Positions 40,694 through 49,155 of a stretch of 64,000 bases of DNA are shown in pieces. The notes below the pieces were generated by a model. It was given only the letters and a program-made list of their open reading frames with translations. It had not been told where the DNA came from and made no database searches. Both the position numbers and the translations under genes were made by a program. The DNA comes from Amycolatopsis anabasis (lineage in GTDB: Bacteria; Actinomycetota; Actinomycetes; Mycobacteriales; Pseudonocardiaceae), in NCBI RefSeq assembly GCF_009765355.1, contig NZ_VTHK01000013.1:62001-126000 (forward strand). Reading direction: 5' to 3'. Numbering within the stretch: the stretch's first letter is position 1; each line of letters starts with the position of its first letter.

Positions 40694-41131
40694 CTACGCA
40701 GCCGGGGAGCGGAAGCGGGCGAGCAGGCCGGAAAGTCCGGCCACCGCGGCCTTTCCGGCGCCCTTCGCGCTGGCGGCGAGGAAGGTGGCCCAGTCGAAAT
40801 AGTCGCGCCACAGCACGATTCGGTCGTCCCGGACCTCGAAGGTGCCGCAAACCCAGAACTCGGCTTCCCAGGACCGGGCGCGGAGCACGTCGGTGCGTTC
40901 GGTGAGCACGATCGGCCCGTCCGCGGCGATGTGGTGGGTCCGCGCCTCGAATCCGGTGCCGTACTTGGCCATGAGCCGCAACTGCTTCTCCACCGCGGCG
41001 ATTCCGCGAGCCGGGGGCAGCGGCACGTTCTGGTAGACGATGTCGTCGGCGACGAGGCTCAGCGCGCCGTCCAGGTCGAACTCTTCGAGGGCCGCCAGGA
41101 ATGCGCCGACCGTCGCTTTCGGATCCGCCAT
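40694..41131 (-). CDS. Limonene-epoxide hydrolase/NTF2-like protein
   Basis: A 145-residue protein with the NTF2-like cone fold. Typical segments are VGAFLAALEEFDLDGALSLVADDIVYQN and VCGTFEVRDDRIVLWRDYFDWATF, which in limonene-1,2-epoxide hydrolases carries the Asp-Arg-Asp catalytic set. It therefore probably opens an epoxide, though such folds are versatile. GGGAGGA lies six bases before the ATG. Confidence 0.8.
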   Translation of the reverse strand: MADPKATVGAFLAALEEFDLDGALSLVADDIVYQNVPLPPARGIAAVEKQLRLMAKYGTGFEARTHHIAADGPIVLTERTDVLRARSWEAEFWVCGTFEVRDDRIVLWRDYFDWATFLAASAKGAGKAAVAGLSGLLARFRSPAA

Positions 41132-41313
41132 CAGGTGTCCTCCCACGGGCTCGCGACTGGGTACTCGCCAGGCTAGCCCGCCGCCCGCATCCGGCCTAGT
41201 GCCGGAAAAGTTCTCTGGGCCGGACGGCGCAATCGGGTCCCCGCGGAGATTCTTCCGGGTTGGACGGGGTATCCGGGATGTGTCCGCCCATCGGGGGCGC
41301 GAGGAGGTTGTCA

Positions 41314-41484
41314 ATGTTGCCACTTGTTCTGGTCCTGCTGCTCGCGCTGGTCCTCTTCGGCGCAGGCTTCGCCTGGGACGTCCTGTGGATCATCGCGGCC
41401 GTCGTGCTGGTGGTCTGGTTGCTGGGGTTCCTGATCCGCCCCACGACCGGCGCGGGCGCGCGGGGGCGCTGGTACCGATGGTGA
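41314..41484 (+). CDS. Small hydrophobic membrane protein
   Basis: A 56-residue protein. Two membrane segments (LPLVLVLLLALVLFGAGFAW, VLWIIAAVVLVVWLLGFLI) are followed by a short basic tail (RPTTGAGARGRWYRW). It is of the small-hydrophobic-protein type seen widely in actinobacteria. GAGGAGG precedes the ATG. The function is unknown. Confidence 0.75.
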   Translation: MLPLVLVLLLALVLFGAGFAWDVLWIIAAVVLVVWLLGFLIRPTTGAGARGRWYRW

Positions 41485-41563
41485 AAGATTGCCGCGCAAG
41501 GAAAAGCCACCCGATCACTATGTCCACTGTGGATGGTGTCCCTTGACGGCGGCCAGTGAAACG

Positions 41564-41605
41564 GCGAAGCGCCGGTCCCCGGATTCCCGGGAACCGGCGC
41601 TTCGC
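41564..41605 (-). terminator. Terminator of tRNA-Ser(CGA)
   Basis: Perfect 13-base arms (41564-41576, 41593-41605) with an inner CCCGG/CCGGG stem lie just downstream of the tRNA 3' end on the minus strand. Confidence 0.8.
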
Positions 41606-41611
41606 TCAATG

Positions 41612-41699
41612 CGGTAGCGGTGGGATTTGAACCCACGGACGGGGGTTGCCCGTCACGCGCTTTCGAGGCGCGCTCCTTCGGCCGCTCGGACACGCTACC
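41612..41699 (-). tRNA. tRNA-Ser (anticodon CGA)
   Basis: An 88-nt class II tRNA on the minus strand. Acceptor GGTAGCG pairs with CGCTACC, and the anticodon loop CTCGAAA gives anticodon CGA. A long variable arm and GGTTCAAATCC T arm complete it. The discriminator base is G. CCA is not encoded. It is near the tadA and tyrA genes, as in mycobacteria. Confidence 0.97.
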
Positions 41700-41779
41700 G
41701 CCGACCAGGGTACTGCACGCCCCGAACCGCGCACGAGGCGGCCCGGCCCGGCGAACCGGACCGGGCCGTCCGCCTCGCC

Positions 41780-41995
41780 TCAGCGGTCGTCGCGGTTCAG
41801 CTTGTCCTTGGCGTCCTGCACCGCACCGGTGGCCTTGTCCCGCAGGTCGTGGCCCGCTTCCTTGGCTTCGCCCTTGGTCTGGTCGGCCTTGCCGGAAGCC
41901 TGCAGGTCCTCGTTCCCGGTCGCCTCGCCCAGCTTCTCCTTCGCGCCACCGACCATCTGCTGCGCCTTGTCCTTGACCTTGTCGAACAGGCTCAT
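41780..41995 (-). CDS. CsbD-family stress protein
   Basis: A 71-residue charged protein with the CsbD pattern (KVKDKAQQMVGGAKEKLGEATGN, then DQTKGEAKEAGHDLRDKA). These proteins are small, flexible and often induced by general stress; their molecular role is unknown. GGAGG precedes the ATG at 41995. It is next to the tRNA-Ser(CGA) on the same strand. Confidence 0.85.
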   Translation of the reverse strand: MSLFDKVKDKAQQMVGGAKEKLGEATGNEDLQASGKADQTKGEAKEAGHDLRDKATGAVQDAKDKLNRDDR

Positions 41996-42085
41996 CTGAC
42001 GATCCTCCTTCGTGGGCGTCCGGCCCCATGCGGGCCGGTCCGCTACCCGGGGAATACCCGCGGTGAGCACGGCCCAATCACGCGA

Positions 42086-42550
42086 TCACCGCTGCGGGCC
42101 ATCCCGGTGGCCCGCGAAGAAGGCGTCGAGCAGGGCCGCGCATTCCTCGGCGAGCACCCCGCCGATCACCTCGGGCCGGTGGTTGAGACGTCGGTCACGC
42201 ACCACGTCCCAGAGCGAGCCCACCGCGCCGGTGCGGGGCTCCCACGCGCCGAACACCAGGCGCGCCACCCGGGCCAGCACGAGCGCGCCCGCGCACATCG
42301 TGCACGGTTCGACGGTCACCGCGAGCGTGCAGCCGTCCAGCCGCCAGCCGTCGCCGTACGCGCGCGCGGCCGCGCGCAGGGCGAGCACCTCGGCGTGCGC
42401 GGTCGGATCGCCGAGCTCTTCGCGGGCGTTGTGCGCGCTCGCCAGCACCCGGCCGTCCGGGGCGAACACCACCGCGCCGATCGGCACGTCGTCCCCCGCG
42501 CGCACGGCGACCTCGAGCGCCGCCCGGACCGCGTCGGCGTCGCCGGGCAC
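42086..42550 (-). CDS. tadA: tRNA-specific adenosine deaminase
   Basis: A 154-residue zinc-dependent deaminase. The catalytic set is visible: HAE in PTAHAEVLAL (residues 51-60) and PCTMC in VEPCTMCAGAL. It converts adenosine 34 of tRNA-Arg to inosine. Its gene is two bases downstream of the TadA-associated gene, the same order and strand as in mycobacteria (Rv3753c-Rv3752c). This supports tRNA deaminase over other cytidine-deaminase-like functions. Confidence 0.9.
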   Translation of the reverse strand: MPGDADAVRAALEVAVRAGDDVPIGAVVFAPDGRVLASAHNAREELGDPTAHAEVLALRAAARAYGDGWRLDGCTLAVTVEPCTMCAGALVLARVARLVFGAWEPRTGAVGSLWDVVRDRRLNHRPEVIGGVLAEECAALLDAFFAGHRDGPQR

Positions 42551-42552
42551 GG

Positions 42553-43041
42553 CTAGATCTCGTCGAGCAGCTTGCCGAACTGCTCACCGAAACCGCACCG
42601 CTGCGCGATCATCTGGAGTTGCTCGTCGGGGTAGAGCTCCACCTCGTTCACGATCACCTCCAGCTCCCCGCCGGGCAGCCCGAGGTCGGCCAGGATCTCC
42701 AGATCGCCCTCCGGCCAGACGGACTCGTCGTCCTCGTCCGGCGGATCGACCCGCAGCAGATCGAGGACGTCCGCGGCGATGTCGTAGTCGAGCGCCGCCG
42801 CCGCGTCGGAGAGCAACAAGGACGCCCCGCGCGGGCTGGGGCGCACGATCACGAAGAACTCGTCGTCCACCGCGAGCAGACCGAACACCGCCCCGGTGGA
42901 CCGCATTTTCGCCAGCTCGGTGATCGCGGCGTCCAACTCGGTCAGCGCTGCGGAATCCAGCAGGCTGCACCGCCATCGGCCGTCCTCCCGGACCACCGCA
43001 ACCCCGAACCCCTGGACCGGCTCCTTCACCGCCATGCGCAC
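42553..43041 (-). CDS. tRNA adenosine deaminase-associated protein
   Basis: A 162-residue acidic protein that resembles the actinobacterial TadA-associated protein. Typical segments are FGVAVVREDGRWRCSLL and LLAVDDEFFVIVRPSPRG; an acidic patch (DPPDEDDESVWPEGD) precedes the C-terminal region. It is co-transcribed with tadA and may aid the deaminase, but its mechanism is not established. The start could be GTG at 43041 or ATG at 43035; no strong ribosome-binding site is visible. Confidence 0.8.
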   Translation of the reverse strand: MRMAVKEPVQGFGVAVVREDGRWRCSLLDSAALTELDAAITELAKMRSTGAVFGLLAVDDEFFVIVRPSPRGASLLLSDAAAALDYDIAADVLDLLRVDPPDEDDESVWPEGDLEILADLGLPGGELEVIVNEVELYPDEQLQMIAQRCGFGEQFGKLLDEI

Positions 43042-43106
43042 ACCGTATACCTGCCGTAAACCAGCGGTGGTGCGCCACAGCCGGGCGTGGTGCCACTATC
43101 GGGTTC

Positions 43107-44336
43107 ATGACCGGACCCACCGACCTCCCCTCGCTGCCCGACGCCCGCCTCGCCGGGCTGCTCGACGAGGCGAAGGCCCTGCAAGCCAAGACCGTCGAGC
43201 TCCGCCGGGAGATCCACCGGCATCCCGAACAAGGTCTGGACCTCCCGAAGACCCAGGCGGTGCTGCGGCGGGCGCTGGCCGACCTGCCGCTGGAGATCAC
43301 GCTCGGGAAGTCGACCACGTCGATCACCGCGGTGCTGCGCGGCGGGCGGCCCGGTCCGGCGGTGCTGCTGCGCGGGGACATGGACGCGTTGCCGCTGACC
43401 GAGGACACCGGCCTGGACTTCGCCTCCGAGTCTCCGGATTCGATGCACGCCTGCGGGCACGACTGCCATGTGGCGATGCTCGCCTCGGCGGCCCGGCTGC
43501 TGGCGGCGCACGCCGACGAACTCGCCGGTTCGGTGGTCTTCATGTTCCAGCCCGGCGAAGAGGGCTACCACGGCGCCCGGCACATGATCCACGAAGGCGT
43601 GCTGGACGCGGCCGGGTCGCGGGTGGAAAGCGCCTTCGCCCTGCACGTCTTCGCCAACGCGCCGTCCGGCCTGGTGTACACCCGGCCCGGCCCGATCCTG
43701 GCCTCGGCGGACAGCTTCACGGTCACCGTCACCGGCAAGGGCGGGCACGGTTCGATGCCGCAGCTCGCGATCGACCCGGTTCCGGCGGCCGCGGCGATGG
43801 TCGGCGCGCTGCAGACGATGGTCACGCGGCGGGTGAGCGTGTTCGACCCCGCGGTGCTTTCGGTGACCCAGATCACGGCCGGGACCACGACGAACGTCAT
43901 CCCGGAAACGGCCGAACTGCGCGGCACCATCCGCACGCTGTCCGAGCAGTCCCGGGCGCTGGTCCGCGAGGAACTGCCGAAGGTGTGCGAGTCGATCGGC
44001 GCGGCGCACGGCTGCCGCGTGTTCGCCGACATCGAGCCGGGCTACCCGGTGACCGTGAACGACGCGGCCTCCGCCGCACGGGTGCTGGACCTGGCCGGGG
44101 ACGTGCTCGGCGCGCGGAACGTGGCCCCGATGGCCGATCCGATCATGGGTGCCGAAGACTTTTCCTATGTGCTGCAACGGGTTCCGGGCACGTTCGCGTT
44201 CCTCGGCGCGGCGGCGCCGGGCACCGATCCGGCCGAGGCCGCACCGAACCACTCGAACCGCGTCCACTACCACGAGGAGTCGTTCGCACACGGCGTGGCG
44301 CTGTACGCCGCTTTCGCCCTGGACGCCTTGCGTTGA
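43107..44336 (+). CDS. M20-family amidohydrolase
   Basis: A 409-residue M20D metallopeptidase-like enzyme. Metal-binding motifs are REIHRHPE, ACGHDCHVAM (the GHD motif), and FQPGEEGYHGARHM. A C-terminal NHSNRVHYHEE segment supplies a further His. It hydrolyses an N-acyl amino acid or similar amide. It is divergent from the tadA pair. Its 3' flank is the highly structured region at 44337-44538. Confidence 0.9.
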   Translation: MTGPTDLPSLPDARLAGLLDEAKALQAKTVELRREIHRHPEQGLDLPKTQAVLRRALADLPLEITLGKSTTSITAVLRGGRPGPAVLLRGDMDALPLTEDTGLDFASESPDSMHACGHDCHVAMLASAARLLAAHADELAGSVVFMFQPGEEGYHGARHMIHEGVLDAAGSRVESAFALHVFANAPSGLVYTRPGPILASADSFTVTVTGKGGHGSMPQLAIDPVPAAAAMVGALQTMVTRRVSVFDPAVLSVTQITAGTTTNVIPETAELRGTIRTLSEQSRALVREELPKVCESIGAAHGCRVFADIEPGYPVTVNDAASAARVLDLAGDVLGARNVAPMADPIMGAEDFSYVLQRVPGTFAFLGAAAPGTDPAEAAPNHSNRVHYHEESFAHGVALYAAFALDALR

Positions 44337-44337
44337 T

Positions 44338-44538
44338 CGAGTCAATCCCTTGCGTTGACTGGCAGTGTTCTTGAGGACGCGAACACTGGCGCGTGGCCAG
44401 GGCGCTCGATCGGCGCATCGCTCACGTAGGTCTGAAGGGCGCCCTGCCCCCGCACCAGCGGGGCCTTCGGCCGAGCGCGGCCCGCTGGTCAAGTCGGTCC
44501 GCACGCACGCCTTGCGTTGACTGGCAGTATGTCTCAGC
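44338..44538. repeat. Repeat- and hairpin-rich intergenic segment
   Basis: CCTTGCGTTGACTGGCAGT is present twice (44349-44367 and 44510-44528), and a partial copy lies at the end of the amidohydrolase gene. Three stems lie between: CAGTGTTC/GAACACTG (44364-44389), CAGGGCGC/GCGCCCTG (about 44398-44447), and ACCAGCGGG/CCCGCTGGT (near 44455-44490). It ends ten bases before the tyrA start. It could be a duplicated promoter region or a mobile miniature element. Confidence 0.65.
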
Positions 44539-45507
44539 GTGCGAGACGTATGCGTGATCGGACTCGGATTGATCGGCGGCTCGCTGGTGCGCGCCGCGGC
44601 CGGAGCCGGACGGGCGGTCTGGGGTGCGTCGACGTCCGAAGTGGACGCCGACGCGGCCAAGGCCGACGGCTACGACGTCACGACCGATGTGGACGAAGCC
44701 CTGGCCCGCGCGGCGGACCGGGACGCGGTGGTGGTCCTGGCCGTCCCGCTGACCAGGGTGGACGACGTCCTCGGCAAGGTCGCCGACCGCGCGCCGGAAT
44801 GCCTGCTGACCGACGTGACGAGCGTGAAGTCACCGGTCCTGGACTCGGTGCGCCGGTTCGTGCCGTCCGCGAGATACGTGGGTGGGCATCCGATGGCCGG
44901 AACCGCCGAATCCGGTTGGCGCGCGGGCGACGCGGCGCTGTTCGGCGGTGCGGCCTGGGTGGCCTGCGTCGAGGAGGACACCGACCTCGCGGCCTGGGCC
45001 GAGGTCGCCGGGCTCGCCCTCGACCTCGGCGCGCACGTGGTGCCGCTGCCCGCTGCCTCGCACGACGAGGCGGTCGCGCGGATCTCCCACCTGCCGCACC
45101 TGCTGGCCGCGGTGCTGGCGGCGGTCGGGGCGCAGGGCGGGCCGCTGGCGATGTCGCTGGCCGCGGGTTCGTACACCGACGGCACCCGGGTCGCCGGATC
45201 GCGGCCCGAGCTGGTGCGCGCGATGACCGAGGGCAACCGGGACGCGCTGCTGCCGGTGCTGGACGAGGCGCTGGGCAAGCTGGGCGCGGCGCGCGGATCG
45301 CTCGCGTCCACCGGCGGGCTCGCGGCGACGGTGAACGCCGGGCACGAGGGCGCGCAAGCGCTTGCGCAGGCGCGCGCGGCCCGGCTGGCCGGGGTGCGGG
45401 TGAGCCTGACCGCGCCGGACGCCCGGGAGGGCCTGATCGCCCTCGGCGAGCGCGGCGGGCGCATCACGGCCATCGCCGGCGACACGGCCGTCGGCGAGGT
45501 GTGCTGA
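44539..45507 (+). CDS. tyrA: Prephenate dehydrogenase
   Basis: A 322-residue enzyme of tyrosine synthesis. The N-terminal Rossmann fold begins VCVIGLGLIGGSLVRAAA, and the conserved GGHPMAGTAESGW and SHDEAVARISHLPHLLAAVL give the catalytic His and substrate Arg regions. It converts prephenate to 4-hydroxyphenylpyruvate with NAD(P)+. GTG is the start. The gene order with tadA matches Rv3752c-Rv3754 of M. tuberculosis. An internal GCGCAAGCGCTTGCGC palindrome was noticed near 45355-45370. Confidence 0.9.
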   Translation: MRDVCVIGLGLIGGSLVRAAAGAGRAVWGASTSEVDADAAKADGYDVTTDVDEALARAADRDAVVVLAVPLTRVDDVLGKVADRAPECLLTDVTSVKSPVLDSVRRFVPSARYVGGHPMAGTAESGWRAGDAALFGGAAWVACVEEDTDLAAWAEVAGLALDLGAHVVPLPAASHDEAVARISHLPHLLAAVLAAVGAQGGPLAMSLAAGSYTDGTRVAGSRPELVRAMTEGNRDALLPVLDEALGKLGAARGSLASTGGLAATVNAGHEGAQALAQARAARLAGVRVSLTAPDAREGLIALGERGGRITAIAGDTAVGEVC

Positions 45508-45519
45508 GGAACCCCGGGG

Positions 45520-45753
45520 TCAGCCGGGTGGCGGCGGGGGCGGCTGGTCGCCCGGTTTCCGGCCGCCTTCGCCCTTGTTCTTGTGCAGGAAGTCCTTCGC
45601 CTTCTCGGCCACGTTGTCGATCTTGTCCGAGTGCTGGCCGAACTTGGACTTCGCGAACCCGCTCGCCTTGTCCATGCCCTGTTCGATCTTCTCGGCGTTC
45701 TTGCCGAGCGCTTCCTGCGCCTTCTTCTTGACCTCGTCGAAGTTTATGCCCAT
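45520..45753 (-). CDS. Rv0909-type antitoxin-like protein
   Basis: A 77-residue charged helical protein (NFDEVKKKAQEALGKNAEKIEQGMDKASGF, KSKFGQHSDKIDNV). This is the pattern of the MT0933/Rv0909 antitoxin family. In M. tuberculosis Rv0909 is paired with the Rv0910 toxin. No toxin gene is adjacent here, so it is an orphan in name only. The ATG at 45753 begins MGINFDEV, the usual family start. The C-terminus is Pro-rich. Confidence 0.75.
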   Translation of the reverse strand: MGINFDEVKKKAQEALGKNAEKIEQGMDKASGFAKSKFGQHSDKIDNVAEKAKDFLHKNKGEGGRKPGDQPPPPPPG

Positions 45754-45789
45754 ACCCACTATGAAACCCGAGTCCACGCGGACCGCAAC

Positions 45790-47742
45790 TCAGGTCGTCC
45801 GCCGAGGTGACGGCAGGAACCGCCGCACAAGCCGCCGCGGCGACCAGTCGGCCAGGTCAGGGCCGCGCACCGCGTCGAACGCCGAGGCGAGCTGGTCGAC
45901 GACCCCGGACAACTGCTCGGTCTCCGGCAGCGGAACGCTCTCCGGCTCCCGCTGCTCCCGCACCGAGGCGGCCAGCTCGCCGAGCGCGGCGACGAGCAGA
46001 TCGACGTCCCCGGCGGCGGGCGGCGGCGCGCCGTGCTCGACGGTCACCACCACCTCGGTCACCGCGTCGGCCACCCGTTCCAGCGCGACGATCACCGGCC
46101 ACCACGCGGTCGCCTGCCGTCCCGCCGCGGACGGTTCGACCACCACCTGCTGGAACGCGGTCCGCAGATCGGCCAGCGCCCGGTAGGCCCGCCGCCGCGC
46201 CCGCGACCGCTCGGCCCGGTCCGGGCCGGACTCGCCCGGGACGAGCGCCCGCCGCACGTACCCGGCGACCGTGTCCAGCCCGTCGGCGAGCCGCCCGCCG
46301 ACCCGCGGCCGCCGGCTGCCCGGCCAGAGCAGGTAACCGAAGACCAGCACGATCGCGCAGCCCAGCACGGTGTCCACCAGCCGCGCGAGCACCACGGCCC
46401 AGTCGCCGTGGCTGGCCAGATCGGTCTGCAGGATGATCAGCGGGGTGACGAACGCGCTGAGGATCCCGTAGTTGCGCACCTTGCCGACGGCCACCCCGGC
46501 GGCGAACCCGGCGATCAGCGCGACCAGCACCCAGCCGTGCGGATCGAGGCCCAGCACCGCGGCGCCGATGCCCACCCCGGCGACCGTGCCGATGCCGCGC
46601 AGCACCGCGCGGCCGAACACCGAGCCGAAATCCGGTTTCAGCACGATCCCGACGGTCAGCGTGATCCAGTACGACCGCTCCAGCGGCACCACCAGGCTCA
46701 CCAGTTCGGCCAGCAGCACGCACAGGCTCAGCCGCAGCGCGGCGACCCAGGTCAGCGGCCCGGCCAGCGAACCCGCCCATTCGCGCAGCCGCACGCGCAG
46801 CGGCTCCGGTTCCCGGCGCTTGCGGTCCGCCCCGGCCCGGATCCGCGCCAGCCCGGCGTAGAGCGGCGCGAACTCCTCGGGGCCCTCGGGCGCGGCGGGC
46901 AAGGGGTGCTCGGCGAGCACCGCGGTGGCCACCGAGACCACGTACTCGACCGCCTCCTCCGGCGCCCGGCGGCCCGCGTTGACCAGGGCCACCGAGGCTT
47001 CGACCGCGGGCGTGCTCGCGGACAGCAGGTTCAGCAGGCGCCGGTACGCCTCGTCCCGGCCGGACAGCCAGGAACGCGCGGTGAGCAGCCGGTCGTAGGC
47101 GGTGTTCATCGCGGTGGTCAGCTGGTGCCGCGCGGCGCGGGAGGTCGGTTCGTCCGGCGCGGACAGCATCCCGGCCAGCTCGATGAACACGTGCGCGACC
47201 GCGGTCCGTTCCGGGCTGGTGGCGCGCACGGTCCAGCCGAGCAGCGCCACCGACAGGCTCCACGCCGCACCGGCCAGGAAGCACCCCAGCGCGAGGTCCA
47301 GCCGCACCCCGGCCGCGTGCTGGCCGGTGCCGAGCACGCAGAAGACGAAGAACTGCAGGCCCGCCACCGAGGCGTTGCTCCCGGCCGCGCTGATCACCGC
47401 GGACACCGCGGCGACCCCGACCACGGCCGGGATCGAGACGGCCGGGTTGCCGCCGGCGAGCAGCCCGATCAGGTACCCGACCGCGGCGGCCGCGGTCGCG
47501 CCGCCGAGCCTCCGCGCGCGGTAGCGGTACGGCCCCGCCGCCTCGGACAGCACGGTCGGCAGCGCGCCGGTGGACACCAGCGCGCCGAGGCGGAGGTCGC
47601 CGAGCGCGAAACCCACGGCCAGCGGCAGCGCGAGCGCGATCGGCGCGCGGACCATCCGCGACCAGGGCACCGGCTCCGGCTTGCTGCGCAGCAACTGGAC
47701 GAGCCAGTGTGGTGCGGCGAAGTCGGGACGGGGCACTCCCAC
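45790..47742 (-). CDS. FUSC-family membrane transporter-like protein
   Basis: A 650-residue membrane protein of the FUSC (aromatic acid exporter/YccS-like) type, with two hydrophobic blocks of several helices each. One starts APIALALPLAVGFALGD and the other AALRLSLCVLLAELVSLVVPLERSYWITLT. Soluble regions lie between and after them. The second block holds the family signature SYWITLTVGIVLKPDFGSVFGRAVLRGIGT. It probably exports an aromatic compound. The start is one of two nearby GTG codons, 47742 or 47736. Confidence 0.8.
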   Translation of the reverse strand: MGVPRPDFAAPHWLVQLLRSKPEPVPWSRMVRAPIALALPLAVGFALGDLRLGALVSTGALPTVLSEAAGPYRYRARRLGGATAAAAVGYLIGLLAGGNPAVSIPAVVGVAAVSAVISAAGSNASVAGLQFFVFCVLGTGQHAAGVRLDLALGCFLAGAAWSLSVALLGWTVRATSPERTAVAHVFIELAGMLSAPDEPTSRAARHQLTTAMNTAYDRLLTARSWLSGRDEAYRRLLNLLSASTPAVEASVALVNAGRRAPEEAVEYVVSVATAVLAEHPLPAAPEGPEEFAPLYAGLARIRAGADRKRREPEPLRVRLREWAGSLAGPLTWVAALRLSLCVLLAELVSLVVPLERSYWITLTVGIVLKPDFGSVFGRAVLRGIGTVAGVGIGAAVLGLDPHGWVLVALIAGFAAGVAVGKVRNYGILSAFVTPLIILQTDLASHGDWAVVLARLVDTVLGCAIVLVFGYLLWPGSRRPRVGGRLADGLDTVAGYVRRALVPGESGPDRAERSRARRRAYRALADLRTAFQQVVVEPSAAGRQATAWWPVIVALERVADAVTEVVVTVEHGAPPPAAGDVDLLVAALGELAASVREQREPESVPLPETEQLSGVVDQLASAFDAVRGPDLADWSPRRLVRRFLPSPRRTT

Positions 47743-47811
47743 ATCTTGACGCACGTAACCCGCGACACCCAGTTGTCGTTGAGCCAATAACCGAAACCGG
47801 GAGGGTTTCCG

Positions 47812-48273
47812 ATGCCGGACAAGAAGTTCTCGTTCGAGGTCAACCGGACGAGCAGCGCGCCACCGTCCGCGCTGTTCGCGCTGGAGACCGACGGCGCGCG
47901 CTGGTCGAGCTGGGCGCGGCCGCTGGTCGTCCAGTCCGGCTGGGAACGCCAGGGCGATCCGGCGCCCGGCGGGATCGGGGCGATCCGCAAGGTCGGGCTG
48001 TGGCCGCTGCTGATGCGCGAGCAGACGCTCGAGTACGAACAGGACCGCCGGCACGTCTACACGTTCGCCGGACCGCCGGCGCCGGTGCGCGACTACCGCG
48101 CCGAAGTGATCTTCACCCCAACCGGGGAGGGCGGCACGGATTTGCGCTGGAGCGGGACCTTCCGGGAGCGGATACCGGGCACCGGAGCTGTAACGCTCCG
48201 GATCCTGCACGCGGTAATCAAACTGCTCTCGGCGCAACTCGTGCGCGCGGCCGAGCGCGGCGAGGTGCGATAG
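47812..48273 (+). CDS. SRPBCC-family protein
   Basis: A 153-residue START-like protein. It begins FSFEVNRTSSAPPSALFALETDGARW and closes with a long helix (LRILHAVIKLLSAQLVRAAERG). The ligand is unknown. It is divergent from the FUSC gene with about 70 bases between the starts. It differs clearly from the SRPBCC protein at 174-614. Confidence 0.8.
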   Translation: MPDKKFSFEVNRTSSAPPSALFALETDGARWSSWARPLVVQSGWERQGDPAPGGIGAIRKVGLWPLLMREQTLEYEQDRRHVYTFAGPPAPVRDYRAEVIFTPTGEGGTDLRWSGTFRERIPGTGAVTLRILHAVIKLLSAQLVRAAERGEVR

Positions 48274-48376
48274 GACACAGACGCGCCGGACAACCCGGCG
48301 TCTCATGATCACGTCCCCTCGACGGGTCCACAAGACCTGGAAACCTTTGCGTCACAAGGCAAAAAGGGGACACGAC

Positions 48377-49150
48377 ATGACACAATGGACAAGATCCGGC
48401 GCGCTCGCGTGCGCCCTGCTGGCCGCGCTGGCGCTGGTCGCGTGCTCGTCGAACCCGCCCGCCCCCGAACCCGCCCAATCGAACCCGGCGCCCGGCGCCG
48501 CGCCCCCGGCCCCGATTTTCCCGCCGCCGTACCGTTTCGGTGAAGTGCAGCAGCAGGCGCCGCCGATCACCGACGGCAAGATCCCCGTGGTGCGGCGGAT
48601 CGCCACCGACAAGCCGTACGTGTTCATCACCATCGACGACGGCCAAGTCAAGGACCCGGACGCGCTCCGCCTGATCAAGGAGTCCGGCACCCGCCCGGTG
48701 CTGTTCCTCAACCAGCGTTACGTCCAGGGACACGAGGACTACTTCAAGCAGATCGTGGACGCCACCGGCGCCACGATCGGCGACCACACGGTGAGCCACC
48801 CCAACCTGCGCGGCAAGCCGTACGCCTTCCAGCACAAGGAGATCTGCGACGACGCGGATTCCTTCCAGCGGGAGTTCGGCAAGCGCCCCACGCTGTTCCG
48901 GCCGCCGTTCGGCACCTACGACGCGAACACGCTGCAGGCCGCGGCCGCCTGCGGGATGCGCGCCGCGGTGCTCTGGACGGCCGCGGTGAACGACGGGCAC
49001 GTGCAGTTCCAGGAGGGGGACAAGCTGCGCGCGGGGGACATCGTGCTGATGCACTTCCGCAAGACGTTCGCGCAGGACTACACCGCGTTCGTCGACGAGG
49101 CCAAGCGCGCCGGGCTCACCCCGGTCCCCCTCACCGACTTCCTCGGCTGA
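48377..49150 (+). CDS. Polysaccharide deacetylase-like lipoprotein
   Basis: A 257-residue lipoprotein. The lipobox is LVAC at the end of the signal peptide. A NodB-type deacetylase domain follows with the metal-site motif TIDDGQ, the family D-D signature, and HTVSHPN (two His). RPPFGTYD follows as the third motif. It probably removes acetyl groups from cell-wall peptidoglycan or another surface polymer. The ATG is preceded by AAAAGGGG. It is transcribed toward the CHAT gene, which lies on the other strand. Confidence 0.9.
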   Translation: MTQWTRSGALACALLAALALVACSSNPPAPEPAQSNPAPGAAPPAPIFPPPYRFGEVQQQAPPITDGKIPVVRRIATDKPYVFITIDDGQVKDPDALRLIKESGTRPVLFLNQRYVQGHEDYFKQIVDATGATIGDHTVSHPNLRGKPYAFQHKEICDDADSFQREFGKRPTLFRPPFGTYDANTLQAAAACGMRAAVLWTAAVNDGHVQFQEGDKLRAGDIVLMHFRKTFAQDYTAFVDEAKRAGLTPVPLTDFLG

Positions 49151-49155
49151 CCGGG

